NCBI RefSeq assembly: GCF_000003815.2
Contig: NC_049989.1
Location: forward strand, 5,829,245 to 5,893,244
DNA from: Branchiostoma floridae
Lineage: Eukaryota; Chordata; Leptocardii; Amphioxiformes; Branchiostomatidae
Length of the DNA stretch: 64,000 nt
Direction: 5' to 3'
The notes below the pieces were generated by a model, which saw only the letters and a program-made list of their open reading frames with translations, had not been told where the DNA came from and searched no databases. The position numbers and the translations under genes were made by a program. The stretch's first letter is position 1. Every line of letters starts with the position of its first letter. This document shows positions 1 through 12,300 of the stretch, piece after piece.

Positions 1-661
1 GCTTTGGTGAAATTTTAAAGGCACCCAGAGCGATTTTTGATTTCAATTTTCAAGTCATTTTTACAGTCACACAGTAAGGTTACATAACACTATCTCATTG
101 CATACCGACCTTTCTAATAATGATACAAATGTGCTAGTATGTTGAAGTTAATGTCAATATAGTACCGATTGTCTCATCCAGAATATTTTTTATTTGAATG
201 CTCTGAAAACTGCTCTGGGCGCCTTTAACCAAGTGATGGGAAACAATATTTGAATATACAGACACTGTTTCAAACTTCCATACGTATACGTGAATGAGAT
301 AAAAATATTTTATTCACAACACAGACTATACAAATGTCAGAGGTTCAAAAAATCGATAAGCTATTATGAAATACATACATGTACATGTAGCTAGCAGGGG
401 TACCAAAACTCTTTACACTTACAGTTTTGCAGATGACGTTATAGACAGTGAAGCTGATTGATTGATAGAATTTACAAAAAATATCTTCAATGTAATTTAC
501 AAAGAACAATACACAGTTACAGTTATTTTTTCTCTCCTCATGTTCCCATGTTCCAAGGAAGTCCTCAGTCAGTTGTTTTACATATACTGTTCCAATGAGA
601 CATTGAACAAGGCTGACATAAACACTTGGCATCATGTTGAAATAAAGTGACAGTACATCTG
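1..661. other. 3' flank of MKS1, no coding signal
   Basis: AT-rich sequence downstream of the MKS1 stop codon on the minus strand. The part from about 309 to 661 is probably the MKS1 3' UTR, because a canonical AATAAA lies at 309-314. I see no splice-framed coding sequence or clear repeat left of that. Confidence 0.5.
309..314 (-). terminator. candidate polyadenylation signal of MKS1
   Basis: Reverse complement reads AATAAA, about 350 bp downstream of the MKS1 stop codon. It is positional evidence only; no transcript data are available. Confidence 0.4.
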
Positions 662-3600
662 CTATGCTGCACCCATGGTGCTGGCTAAGTTTTCTCTGGC
701 ACTCTGCATCCTCTTCCTGGCCTTCTGGAAAGCATCTGAAACAAAGAAAGGAACCAATGACGACAGTGTTCTTTTTTTTTTTTTTGCATGGAACAGACAA
801 GGGCAATGTGGCACTGAACTCAAGACTTATTTCAACAGTGCCACATAAAAAATACAAATGTACAGACAGAAGGTAAAGGTAGTCTTTTACATGAACCTCC
901 CCAATGGAAATCAGTTGCCCATTTTTACACATGGGTGAAGTGAGGAAGGTCATGTTTAGTGCCTTTCCTAAGGGTACAACGTTAGGGGCACGGCAAGTAT
1001 TGAACTCGGGACCTCTAGATTGCAAGCCCAACACTATACCAGTTACGCCACACATGACACCACATGAACAGTGATTGCGAGCTGACTTCTGCACTACCAA
1101 GCTTATGTGACTTGTTTCATTTTCCTTTAAACTTTGTATTGGGATACAACACATGGAAAACGGTGTTGAGAAAATAAAGTGAATCCAGATGTCCAAGGTA
1201 CAGACACTTACCCAACACATTCATGATGTTACTCTGTGCACTCATGCCACTGCAAATATACAACATGGAATTCAGTACATCATCTTACAACATCCAACAT
1301 GGATATATTCTAATCAAAGGTACAGTCTGGCATGTTACACTGGTACATGATAGTACTGCTTTTAATAAACAAATTAAAATGCATACAACAAGTGTCCAGA
1401 AAAACAGTGACATAATCACAAGCATACATCAGTATTTCCTGCACAACCTCTACATGAAACACTTTGTGCAAAAATACCCACCCCAGTCTGTCCAGTAGTG
1501 TGGCTGTTTTCCTCTTCTTTGTTGTGGTCTCCAAAAATGCCCTGAAAAGGGATAACAACTGTTACTATCCATAGCACTGCAAATCAGGCTACAAAAGGTG
1601 TAATCAGCATACAGTACACAGGCAGCAAGTCTATGTCCTAGATTCAAAATCTATGGCCTAGATTCAAAATTACTACCAGGTAACCAGAATTACTAAAGTC
1701 AAGTCAAAATTACTAACCAAAAGTCTTACTTAGGGCCAAGATTCAATATTACTAACCCCTTAAACCAAAATATGTTACCTTGCAGTCCAAGAATAGTTTC
1801 AAAGCATGTTTATATCAAATGAAAACATCTTCAGTTGACAATACACTCTTATACAAAACCCCAGCCCCTACTTACTGGCTTTGCTGTACACAGTACAGCT
1901 TGATCTGAATACTGCCCGATGATTCTGTACGGAAGCCGAACTTGCTGAGTCTCTGTCCGTCGAACGTGGTTGGTACCGCAGTGTATGTCGGATCCTCCAA
2001 CTCCGGTGATCCTCCGACAAAAAATCTCCTCATGGGATCCACCAGGCTGTTACCCACTGGTCTCCAGGTGTGTATGGTCTTATGGTGAACACCTTGCAGC
2101 AATGACATGCATGTCAAAAAGGTAAATCTTTTATAGATACAAATATACTACTGTTGTTTTGACATGGAAAAAAGAAAACTAATGCAGAATAAGGTACGCC
2201 ATACATTTTTTAACACTAATAAGAAATTTTTACCACTAATAAGGAGGTTATGTTTTCAGAAGAGTTTGTTGGTCTTAGTTATATGATTGATTGGTTGATT
2301 GAATTGATTGGTAAAGAAGGTAAGTAGACAACTTTGAATGGTGATATGTGGGTAGGCCTTGATCTAATGATGAAGCAGTGATTCACAAGTAATTATATTT
2401 TGGAAAAGGTATGGGTCCAAATTGTCCTGACTAATGTCTAGTTTGTCTAGTCTTTTCCTCACCACACCCTTACATACCTGGAGCTGAGGGAATACTGCAG
2501 TACCCGTACCCCTCTGTACGGTACCTCTGCCAGGAGTCCACAGACAGGACTTGGAGGAACAGTAGCGGCCACTGGGGCATGTCATCTGGAAGTCACCAAA
2601 GATCGTGTCAGGGGCAAGAAAAGTATGTCTTTGATGTACAGAATGTGACTGATATGAAAGGTTTTCATTTGGCAGAATTAATATACATCTAAGCACAATA
2701 TACCTACCTTCTGTTTCATTTCTGAAGAAAACCTCATACTCAAATGGGTAGGAGAAGTAGGCCACATTATCCTGAGAAAAAAGATAAATTCAAGGTTAGT
2801 TAGCCAATCGATGTTTTGTTGTAAAGAGAATCAGAGTTTCTCCAAAGCCAAGTGCACATTTAAAAAATCATTAAAAATAGACATCACAGGCAGGTTGGTC
2901 CTACCCTGTCCTCCACTTTAGTGGCAACAGTGTGGGTGACTCCTGACAACTGCTGTCCATGGTCTGCGGTCCAGTCTGAAGAAAAAGTGAGATGTTTGAC
3001 TCATATACAATGTACATGTAGTGCTAAAATCAGGTTCTGAATTGAAAACAAAGTGGCAGGAAATTATCTTCATTGCAACAGAAAACATGCATCAACATGT
3101 GTCTGGAAAATCAGTTGTAGATGGTGTTCAGCACCAAGGACAGGTCTCTGTGGATTTTGTTCAAGGTCTGGTATGTTTGCCAGTTTGTGGATGGTGTTCA
3201 GCACCAAGGACAGGTCCATGTGTGGATTGTGTTTATCACCAGAGACAGGTTGGTGTATGTATGGTGTTCAGCACCAAGGACAAATCTGTGTGTAGATGTT
3301 GTTCAGCACGAAGGACAGGCACATTTAGCTGTGTGGATGGTGTTGATGGACAGGTGTGTTTTCCCAATTGGCAGGAAACTATCTTAATTGCAACAGAAAA
3401 CATGTATCAACATGTATCTGGACAATCAGCTGTAGATGGTGTCTAGCACCAAGGACAGGTCTCTGTGGATTTTGTTCAGGGTTTGGTATGTTTGCCTTTT
3501 TGTGGATAGTGTTCAGTACCAAGGACAGGTCTGTGTGTGGATGTTGTTCAGCACCAAGGACAAGTTTGTGTGTTGATGTTGTTTGGGATCAGGGACAGGT

Positions 3601-6600
3601 CTGTGTGGGGATTGTGTTTAGCACCAGGGACAGGTTGGTGTATGGATGGTGTTCAGCACCTAGGACAAATCTGTGTGTGGATGTTGTTCAACACCAAGGA
3701 CAGGTACAATTTGCTGTGTGGATGGTGTTCAAGGACAGGTGTGTTTTCCCAGTGTGTGGATGGTGTTTTCAGCACCAAGGAAAAGTGTACCAATGGGTTG
3801 GATGTGGCATCCATTATATTGGTAAGTGCATACAACTGGTTTGTTTACAACTCAAACTTACTTCTTGGCAGTTCGAGGAAGAAGTTGATGTGCAGGTTGT
3901 CATACTCAAAATTCCTGGCAGAAACTGTAAAACAAACAACAAGACATGTTGAAAGGCAGACAGCCTTTAAAAGCTCCAGTTTCAGAAAGGACTGATGCAG
4001 AATAATGCAGACATTAGCTTATGGGGAAGAGCAGAACAGTGAGGAATGCAGGGGGGGGGGGGGTATGTGTGAATTAGCACCAGTAAATTAGCAACTATCT
4101 TCAGGTTGGCATTTTGTGCATATGTTTTCCTGTCCTAGAATTATGTCTTTAGGTCCTCTTTTTCCATGAAAACCAAGAATTTTATTCTATTTTCACACAT
4201 CCTGATCCTTTCTGGTTTAGCCATTTTGCTTTAAGTTGTAGAGATTGACTGTTACAGTTACCTATTTCTCCATACAGATTCAACCTCAGGATGCCTGGAG
4301 GGGGCTGAAACAATGGAAAACATTGGAATATCACATTGTGAACTTACATAAAGTACAGAAAAACAACAATTTTTTTACTCTTGAAATACAGAAAGACAAC
4401 AATCAGGTCATATTAGTGATATACAAACCATTTCAAACTGTTCACCCACACTGGCTGCTAAAGTCTCTATGTGTTTGGCATACAGCTGTAAAAGAGCATT
4501 ACAACATTGGTCGTGCGATAAGAAAATAGGAAAAATATCAGTCTTCTCTAAAACTTTCATTTCGTTGACTATTTTTCATTAATGTAACATCCAATATGAT
4601 GAGGAACACTAATAATACTAACATTTCACATTTGAATCAAAACTACAGTTTTACAACCAAAATCAATAATCATTAAGTTAGTACAAGAAGTCTCACCTCT
4701 TTGTACATCTTATGTTCTCTGTCCTGTTCTTGGCTGTAAATAACAGAGAAAAAAACAGCATTTGTAAAGGAAGTCTTAACATATATGTTTCAAATACATT
4801 CAAAGCTACTTACTGCGCTAAGTTGTGTAAATTTGCTATGTATTCTAAATAAACATATCTATGTCATAAAGGTTAAAAAGATATGTTGTCTATTCACCTG
4901 CTCATAGCCTTTGACACATGCTGCAGTGTGTATTCATAGATTTCTGAAAGAGATAGTCAGACAACATCATCTTGACACTACAAGTATGTAAACATTAATT
5001 CAAATGGGACAATAGACATGACATTTTAGTGTTAGATTTGATAAGAATCTCATGCAACAAAAAAAATAGTTTCCTGTGCAGATCCTCTCCTGTGGCCTAT
5101 GCAATTGACAACCAAAGCAGTTTCCTGCAAAAGCCAATCCTGCAGTTTCCTGCTAGATCTTTAATTCACGATTAACATAATTTATGTGAAAATGCTACAT
5201 TAAGGGCTTTAGATTGTCTGCATTTTGTTAAAATCATTCAATTTTTTTTAAAGTGCAACAAAATTTTGTTCTATTACATTTGCTCTAAAAATGCATGAAT
5301 TCCATATGATTTTGAAATGATATGGATCAATGGTTTTAATTGGAGACAAATTTTACTGCAATGATAAAGTGTGCCAAAAAAAAACATTTTCCTATATTTT
5401 CTATGTGCCCTGATTTGGCATGCCCTGGTTTTATTGCTTCTTTTTTATGCCTTTTTATTGCTTATCTATCATATGTGCGATGTGGTCTTTTTGCTTTGTT
5501 GGCTTTGTTATTCTGACCTCGTCTCTCCCCCTCCGTCTCCAGCCTGTAGGGGCCTCGACTGCGGTTGAAGTCTGGTTTGATACTGATGACTCCATTGTTA
5601 TCCACCTGTGGATGATGATGATGGAAGAGTAAATCATGTTAAAATCTGTTATACAAAAAGGACTATACTAAAACACTTCTGGCCAGAATTGGAATAATGT
5701 TGTTTATTTAGTTTTACCACATTAGTGGAAGGATTGACTTAACAGGTGACTATCACTTTTTAACATGTCAACCCAGAGACTAGACTGCAAGGTTTGATCC
5801 TACACCAGGAAGGATCCCTACTCTTTTCTATAAGTGTAGCGGGTTCTTCAATGTGCTTGAGGTGTGGCCTTCCCAAATACGGTACCTCCATTGTGAAGAG
5901 AAACATACCTGTATTGTGCAGAGGACGTATTCATCTGACAGCTCAGGGGTTCTGTTAAAGAAGAAAATGCTTTCTTATAATTTCTCATTGAAGAAATACA
6001 AATACAAATCTATGTCCCAGAATAGCCTGATTTGATCAAGCTTCTACTAAAGTATACAGCCTGCCCAACATTGCAGGTAGGAGCCAGTTACAGCCAGGAC
6101 AGCAGAGTTTGTGTTATACAGACTAAGTCCCAGAATACTGTAAATGCAGAAATGTTCGCGGTGGATGTAAATGTTCGCGGTTTTCGCAGTGACCACTTCA
6201 CCGCGAAATTAAAACCACTGTGAAAAGCCGTTTTTCCTGCTACCGCGAAACTAAATCCCCGCGAACTTAAATGCATTTACAGTAACTGAAGATTTCAACA
6301 CACTTTCCAGACATGGTTATTACCAAGTTTAACTCATCTTTTATGCCAGCATATCTCTAACACCTATTGTTTGCTGTCTTATAGCATAGAACTGACCTGT
6401 TCCTGGCACTGAGATCAGCCATGATGTACATGGTCTGTTGTGGTGTGTTGATGACGTGGTTGTTACGTATGAAGTCTTCAGTCGGCTTCATGTTCACTAA
6501 GTTCTTATTCCTTGGGATGTTTCCTCCTCTACAACATTAACAATAAAACGTCATGGAGATGACAGCAGAACATATCAATGAATCATCAAGAACTCATAAT

Positions 6601-7095
6601 TAAAAGTATAATGCATAACCTAACTTAACCTTCCCATCCTGACAGTCTCCAGTTGAACAAAATTACCTCGACGGAACTCCTTCCAGACTATAAACTGACC
6701 AAAATCTTCCCCACAACTACTTCCTCTCACAGTGTCAAGCACCAGGGCTGGTTGCTTCACTATACATTCTACCATCTGCATTTTACTCTGTAGCAAACTA
6801 TAACATTTATATTTGATGTAGTATTGTAGAAGTATGACTACAAGTATACGGCAGCTGTGTGTCACCTGTCAGCATGTCTGCGCCTGCGCACCTGGCTCAT
6901 CCGCTCCACAAGAAACGACTGGTCCTCATTGGGTGATGTTGTCATGGTGTCATACTTAAGACAGAGAAACATTTTTTTTACCCTTACTGTCAAATTCTGA
7001 GGAATGTATGTCCTCAATAGTTAATACAAAAACTTAGTATGCGATACACATGTAATGACTTGTGCCAAGAATGTTATGTTTCAGTGCCAATGTGT

Positions 7096-7151
<56 letters not shown>

Positions 7152-9095
7152 TATTTGGTAGGTGGGAATACAAAGGTCAAGTTGCAGGTGAAATTCTGGT
7201 TCCAGTACAAGTACAGCAAGAACCTGGCAAAAAGTGGCTTTTGTAAACAAGGAAAAACTCCTAAGATTTAAACAAGGAATGACAGCAAAAAAACACAATA
7301 GCAATGATCATAGCAGTCTTGCAATAACTTCAACCCTTCTAACACAACCATTGCCAACCTATCTCTTAGATTAAAATGAATTAAAATTTTCATATTTACC
7401 TCCTCCAGGTTAGTAAACCTGTCGTGATCCACGTAGGAGAATATCCGCTTGTTGGGTCGACCTCCCTTCTGTTCTAGTGAGGTGACCTCATGGTTGTACT
7501 TCTCATCTAGGTACGTCAGCACGTTGCTCTTATTGCTGTACACATCCATTTCTCTCTGGGATGAAATGACATGAAAATGCTTGAAAAAGACATGGACTCA
7601 TCATGTGCAAGAAGAATTGTTTAGGGCAGAAGTAGCCGTTTGCTATAGAGTATACACACTAGTTAATGTTTTGTTTTTCATGAAATTAGTATTGATGGAA
7701 TCAAGGTTATGATCATTCTCCTACGCAGAGGGACCACAGTCGTGTCAAAATGACTTGTGTTACCTCTGCTTTCTTGTGCAATCAGACCTGTTAGGGAGCG
7801 CCCTACTTATAAATATTAATGAGCTTGCCCTTATATGGGCAGTCAGCCGTTGAGGATCGGGCGTAGGAGGATGGAGCCATGTAATATGTAACATGATTGG
7901 CTGATAGCTTCCCAGCGGCCTTTGCGAGACAGCTTGCGACAACAACAAGCCCAAGAAAGGCCTATTCTCTGATTGGTTGACAGCTTGTTTGTGGTGACAA
8001 TCATAATAACCACTGATAGGGCATGGGATAGCAGGGCCCCATAAGGTAATGCCGTTGGGGACCGGGCGTTAGGAGGATGGGTTATGATCTACATCTAAGC
8101 TGTACAGCTACTAGTAGTAGTAGTGGCAATGCGGAATTTCCAAAATGTATGTACAAAATTTACTTACAATCTTTTGCAAGGTTATACCAGGGGTGGTTAT
8201 ATACATGTATTACAGGTACAGGTGCATGTAATGATGCACATTGTTTGAGTTCAGATGTTTTACACCTGGTAGTTCTTGTATGACAATACCTGACTGAACA
8301 GCTTCTGCTGCCACTGAAAGGTAAACTCCTCTCTGTCATCAGGGCGTGGTCCTGTGGGAGTCACAAAGTAAATCATAAGAAGTGAGGCATCATAATAAAG
8401 TTACCGGGGTAAGTTGATATACCTAAGGCTGAGCTATTGTTCCTTCAATACAAAACTTTTGGTACTACTGACATGACGTTCCTGTCAATAATCATTTTGC
8501 ACTATTGACAGGATGTTCCTTTGACAATCTTAATCTTAATCCGTGACCGGATACAGACCCATGGAAGCCCTGCTGCCCATGTCTCCCATCTCCACATGAC
8601 TCCGCCCCTCCTGCTGAACAACATTGTGCTGGGGGATGATGGTGGCCGAGGTGATGCGGTGGAGGGTCACTCTGGGAGAAACAGAGGGCAATCAACAAAT
8701 TATGATGGCAGACTTCACCCCCTTACATGTACAATGTGACATACTGAGAAAGATGTTGGGGAAGTGTACTCCCAGCCCCAGTTCCCATACACTTTCTCCC
8801 TGATCCCAGCAATGTGCCATTATCAATACCCATTGTCATGCAACGTTATTCAGAATTCAATCAAGGTGTGAATTATATGTGATTCTTCTGCCGAGCAGCC
8901 GTAACTATGGACGCCATACGGAAAGGCAGCCATCAATTTGACTATAGTGCGAGCTTTTAAACCTATCAAATCTACATCACAGGACTCTTTGTATCTTAGT
9001 GCTTTTGTCTAACTGACTCACTTGATCCTGAAGTTGTTAATGGGATCTCTGGAGCGGTAATATGCCGTGCTCTTGTCAGTCGACCAGTTGTCCAT
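662..9095 (-). CDS. MKS1: Meckel syndrome type 1 protein (MKS1), complete, 20 exons
   Basis: Transition-zone protein of the primary cilium (MKS/B9 module, with B9D1 and B9D2 in other animals). Coding exons on the minus strand: 9022-9095, 8559-8671, 8290-8351, 7400-7555, 6866-6954, 6397-6528, 5909-5951, 5518-5605, 4898-4943, 4697-4733, 4429-4485, 4262-4304, 3862-3924, 2905-2975, 2708-2771, 2478-2585, 1876-2092, 1482-1541, 1212-1249, 662-735. All have AG/GT borders and matching phases. They sum to 1635 nt, or 544 aa, against about 559 aa in mammals. N-terminal YRSRDP, central FVERM-like FLVERM with RRRR, and NNHVINTP are family hallmarks. The B9 domain runs from about residue 300 ([12 protein letters not shown]) through [25 protein letters not shown] and [10 protein letters not shown] to about residue 425, then TWRPVG, RRFFVGG and ELEDPTY. 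The tail is [10 protein letters not shown]. The donor of exon 2 (ATGG|GTCTGT) is the weakest border, chosen by phase. The start ATG at 9095 begins MDNWSTDKS. Confidence 0.95.
3021..3790. repeat. minisatellite in MKS1 intron 13
   Basis: The core 'gatggtgttcagcaccaagg' followed by 'acaggt' recurs many times with about 40-45 bp spacing. A higher-order copy is also visible: the stretch with 'attgcaacagaaaacatg' at about 3076 recurs about 316 bp later (about 3392). It lies between MKS1 exons 3862-3924 and 2905-2975. Plus-strand open frames through it are products of the repeat. Confidence 0.85.
6136..6284. mobile_element. short foldback MITE with TACTGTAAATGCA termini
   Basis: Starts TACTGTAAATGCA and ends TGCATTTACAGTA, with inner arms rich in TTCGCGG/CCGCGAA that fold back on each other. 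About 149 bp, no coding capacity, in the MKS1 intron between exons 6397-6528 and 5909-5951. I see no convincing target duplication. Confidence 0.7.
7091..7150. repeat. (TG)n microsatellite
   Basis: About 60 bp of almost pure TG dinucleotides in an MKS1 intron. It creates long Val-Cys and Thr-His shadow frames on the two strands. Confidence 0.97.
7790..8085. repeat. diverged direct repeats in MKS1 intron 3
   Basis: The motif 'gccgttgaggatcgggcg' plus 'taggaggatgg' near 7848 recurs near 8049 as 'gccgttggggaccgggcg' plus 'ttaggaggatgg'. A second pair, 'gattggctgatagctt' near 7894 and 'gattggttgacagctt' near 7972, lies between them. It is probably a fragment of an interspersed repeat; the family is not recognised. 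Confidence 0.45.
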
Positions 9096-9357
9096 TTTTC
9101 AAGTTTGGTGAAAAAATGTACCCATGGTGCATCGCGATTACTGATTGTTCCAATACAAAATAGGTACAATATTCCTCTATAGAGATTACAATACAGAATT
9201 CAACTACACATTTGTCCGTAAATTACCAGCTTCTATTTGTTACTTTTAGTATTTAACTTGGTTAATGACATTTTCTGCTTGTTTGATTCAAGATTTTTAG
9301 AGTTATATACATTAATTTACCAAGGAGTCCCCCTTACCCATATGGTGTTGTCCCAAG
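9096..9357. promoter_or_regulatory. bidirectional promoter region between MKS1 and TPGS1
   Basis: The start codons of MKS1 (minus, 9095) and TPGS1 (plus, 9358) are only 262 bp apart, so both promoters must lie in or overlap this interval. It has no CpG island and no clear TATA box. GTACCCATGGTGCA at 9118-9131 matches 11 of 14 positions of the RFX X-box, which is weak. Confidence 0.7.
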
Positions 9358-12300
9358 ATGGCGGAGAAAAGGAAGCCTGCCTCCGCTGACGAGAAGATGC
9401 CTGAGTCAAACCGTGATTTTCTCGGTATGTGGGACAGTGTAGTAAAGCTAACACGCGAGATATGATTCCTGGTATCCCTTAGTCGGGAATTCCGTTATAG
9501 AATAGCCAGTATGTTGTTTTATAAATGCGTCATTCCGAACAGAAATTGGTGTAACTGAAACAACCAGAGGGGCGAGTAAGAACAGAAAGAAACAACACCC
9601 CGACTCCCGGGATTCGAACCCGCGCCGAACCCGGGCAGCCGGATCACAAATCGAACGTGCAAACCGTTCGGCCAAAAGGCTTAAGCCGTTAGGCGTCTTC
9701 GGTTTAGCAGTCCTTGAACACCACTGTTACACTACTCCCCCTTTTCTTTTCAAGATTCGTCCTCGAATCTCCGAGATCGACATCCCTGTGTGGCACATAC
9801 TAGCCTGTTAATCACAGGGCCGGCGTGGGAACCAGTGAAACAACCAGAGGGGCGAGTAAGAACAGAAAGAAACAACACCCCGACTCCCGGGATTCGAACC
9901 CGCGCCAAACCCGGGCAGCCGGATCACAAATCGAACGTGCAAACCGTTCGGCCATAAAGGCTTAAGCCGTTAGGCGTCTTCGGTTTAGCAGTCCTTGAAC
10001 ACCACTGTTACACTACTCCCCCTTTTCTTTTCAAGATTCGTCCTCGAATCTCCGAGATCGACATCCCTGTGTGGCACATACTAGCCTGTTAATCACAGGG
10101 TCGGCATGGGAACCAGTGAAACAACCAGAGGGGCGAGTAAGAACAGAAAGAAACAACACCCCGACTCCCGGGATTCGAACCCGCGCCGAACCCGGGCAGC
10201 CGGATCACAAATCGAACGTGCAAACCGTTCGGCCAAAAGGCTTAAGCCGTTAGGCGTCTTCGGTTTAGCAGTCCTTGAACACCACTGTTACATAACCAAA
10301 AGGAGCAATTAGTATGCTCCTTGTTGTTGTATAGAAGGGGAGGGGTGGGACGTAAACATCGGAATTCAAAACATCGATCTGACACAAATTTTGCATTTAC
10401 ACGAAATCAATAGTTTGTGGCAATTGGTGTTTAAATTCAAGCACACATATTCTAGGCAATGGTTGTGGATATCAAATATAAATCAGAGCCCAATGAATCA
10501 GAATTTGCATTGACTTGCCTTTTGCAGAAAAATCAGCGGTTCGAAGCCTACTGAGAGGTGCCATATCCAAGCTGATAGAAAACCGCCCAGAAGACCCGAT
10601 AGCATTCCTGGCAGAGTAGTAAGTACCCTCACTGTCACTAATAATGAACTGTTCCAAAATCTGTCTTACTCAGTATCTTTTTATTATTCCATTCACATTT
10701 TAAAAACCCGGTAAGCATACAGATGACGTTACATAATCGTATAACTTTTAGGGTTGTTGTATACATGATACATTGTATCAAGAATTGTCAACCATGTGCA
10801 CATGATTTGAATTGTGCATGTGTACATCTTTTTCCTTGGTATCAACAAAAACCTTAGTAAGATTCAAAGATATAAAGCAAAATGTAACGCCCTTTTAAGA
10901 TAAACCTTAATCCAATACTGCAATGTTTCATTGTAAAGCAAGTTTGCCATTTCTTTCTGCTCAAATGTCTTACTTTCTTGTGATTATTAGTCTGTGACCA
11001 GACCCTCTGGTCGACAGACTTTTAGTTTTGTCACGTTTACGCGCGTTCGCAGCTGTATCTGTATGTTCCCGTTGTCTGAATTCTATGTGGTTTGGCAGGT
11101 CCTTTGTACTGAGGTTGACGATGATGCACGTGAACTTTTTTTTGCGGCAGGTGGTTTTATTATGGATTTTATAAAAATAACACCCCTACAATTTGTTCGT
11201 CTTGCGGTGTTTTGGTCCAGATCCTCTGTATGTGGGTCATGGTGTCATTGGAATTTGTCAAGCAGATGCGTGGTGTTACCTGATCGTCAAAGTTATTCGC
11301 GTTCGCATCGGTATCTGCATGTTCCCGTTGTCGCATACGTACGTTGTTTGGCAGGTCATCTGCACTGAGGTTGACGATGATGCACGTTTTTTTTTTGTGT
11401 TTTTGCGGCAGTTGGTTTTATTAGGGACGCAATAAAAATAACACCCCTACAAAATGTTCATCTTTCGGTGTATTAGTCCAGATCCCCTGTATATGGGTCA
11501 TGCTGTAATTGAGATATTGCAAGCAGATGCGTGATGTTCTCTGGTCGTCAATGTAACGCGCGTTCGCATCTATATCTGCATGTTCCCGTTGTCGCATACG
11601 TTTGTGGTTTGGCAGGTTCTCTACACATAGTTGGACGATGATGCAAGGTGTTTTATTTTTTCGGCAGCTGTTTTTATTATGTATGTAATAATTTCAGAAA
11701 TCACCCCTGCAAATTGTACGTTTCACAGTGTATTGGCCCATGTCTGCATATGGTGCCCGTTGAGGTAATTGGGTATAGTTAAGCAGATGCGCGATATGTG
11801 CAAGAATTTTACGCGCGTTTGCTTTCTACCTCTTATTCAACAAGTTTATCCGTACTACTTTATGTACCAGCATCATGGACCCCGGGATTCACCCATTAAC
11901 ACTGTGTCATGCTACCTTATGGCTTCACACTAGTTAAAAACTTATCGCACAGTTCATCATCAACAGCTGTGTGTTATCGTATGTGGGACATGGGAACCGA
12001 CATCTAATGTTCCACTAATGACCCTGTCAATCAAATACCTCCTGTCGCCGTTTGCAATGAAGCGTGTAAGAATTCTCGTCCCAAATGAAGTTTAGCCATA
12101 TTATATTCCCGGACTTCGACTAAGAAACATCAAGGTCCTATTCCGTGCTTCATACTTATTACGTCCATAACAGAAACATGTTAATACTTGGTGCGTTTGT
12201 CAGTCTGCCTGTCGGTCTTGTAGGTGTGTCTGTGTGTGAATGTGCCTGTGTATTAGAGTAGACCATCCGGTAACTTATCGTCACCATATCTTTTTGACTT

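Noticed and set aside
345-1220. Long open frame on the minus strand overlapping the 3' end of MKS1
   Set aside because: It runs through two MKS1 exons and the introns between them in shifting frames. The spliced MKS1 model explains the conserved parts.
3356-3952. 198-codon plus-strand frame rich in Cys, Trp and Val
   Set aside because: It is produced by the minisatellite in an MKS1 intron and reads antisense through a real MKS1 exon.
7034-7304. Poly-His-Thr and poly-Cys-Val frames
   Set aside because: Translations of the TG microsatellite.
9448-9675. 75-codon frame MAERFARSICDPAARV...
   Set aside because: Translation of a tRNA-like sequence (A and B boxes). Such frames are common artefacts.
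9599-9690. Functional tRNA gene
   Set aside because: A and B boxes are good but the acceptor stem does not pair and the anticodon stem is poor. Called tRNA-like repeat instead.
10994-11435. Frames with a repeated CMFPLS...YVVWQV...CTEVDDDAR theme, seen again at 61541-61920
   Set aside because: The similarity comes from DNA subrepeats of a non-coding element. The frames differ between subrepeats and break quickly.
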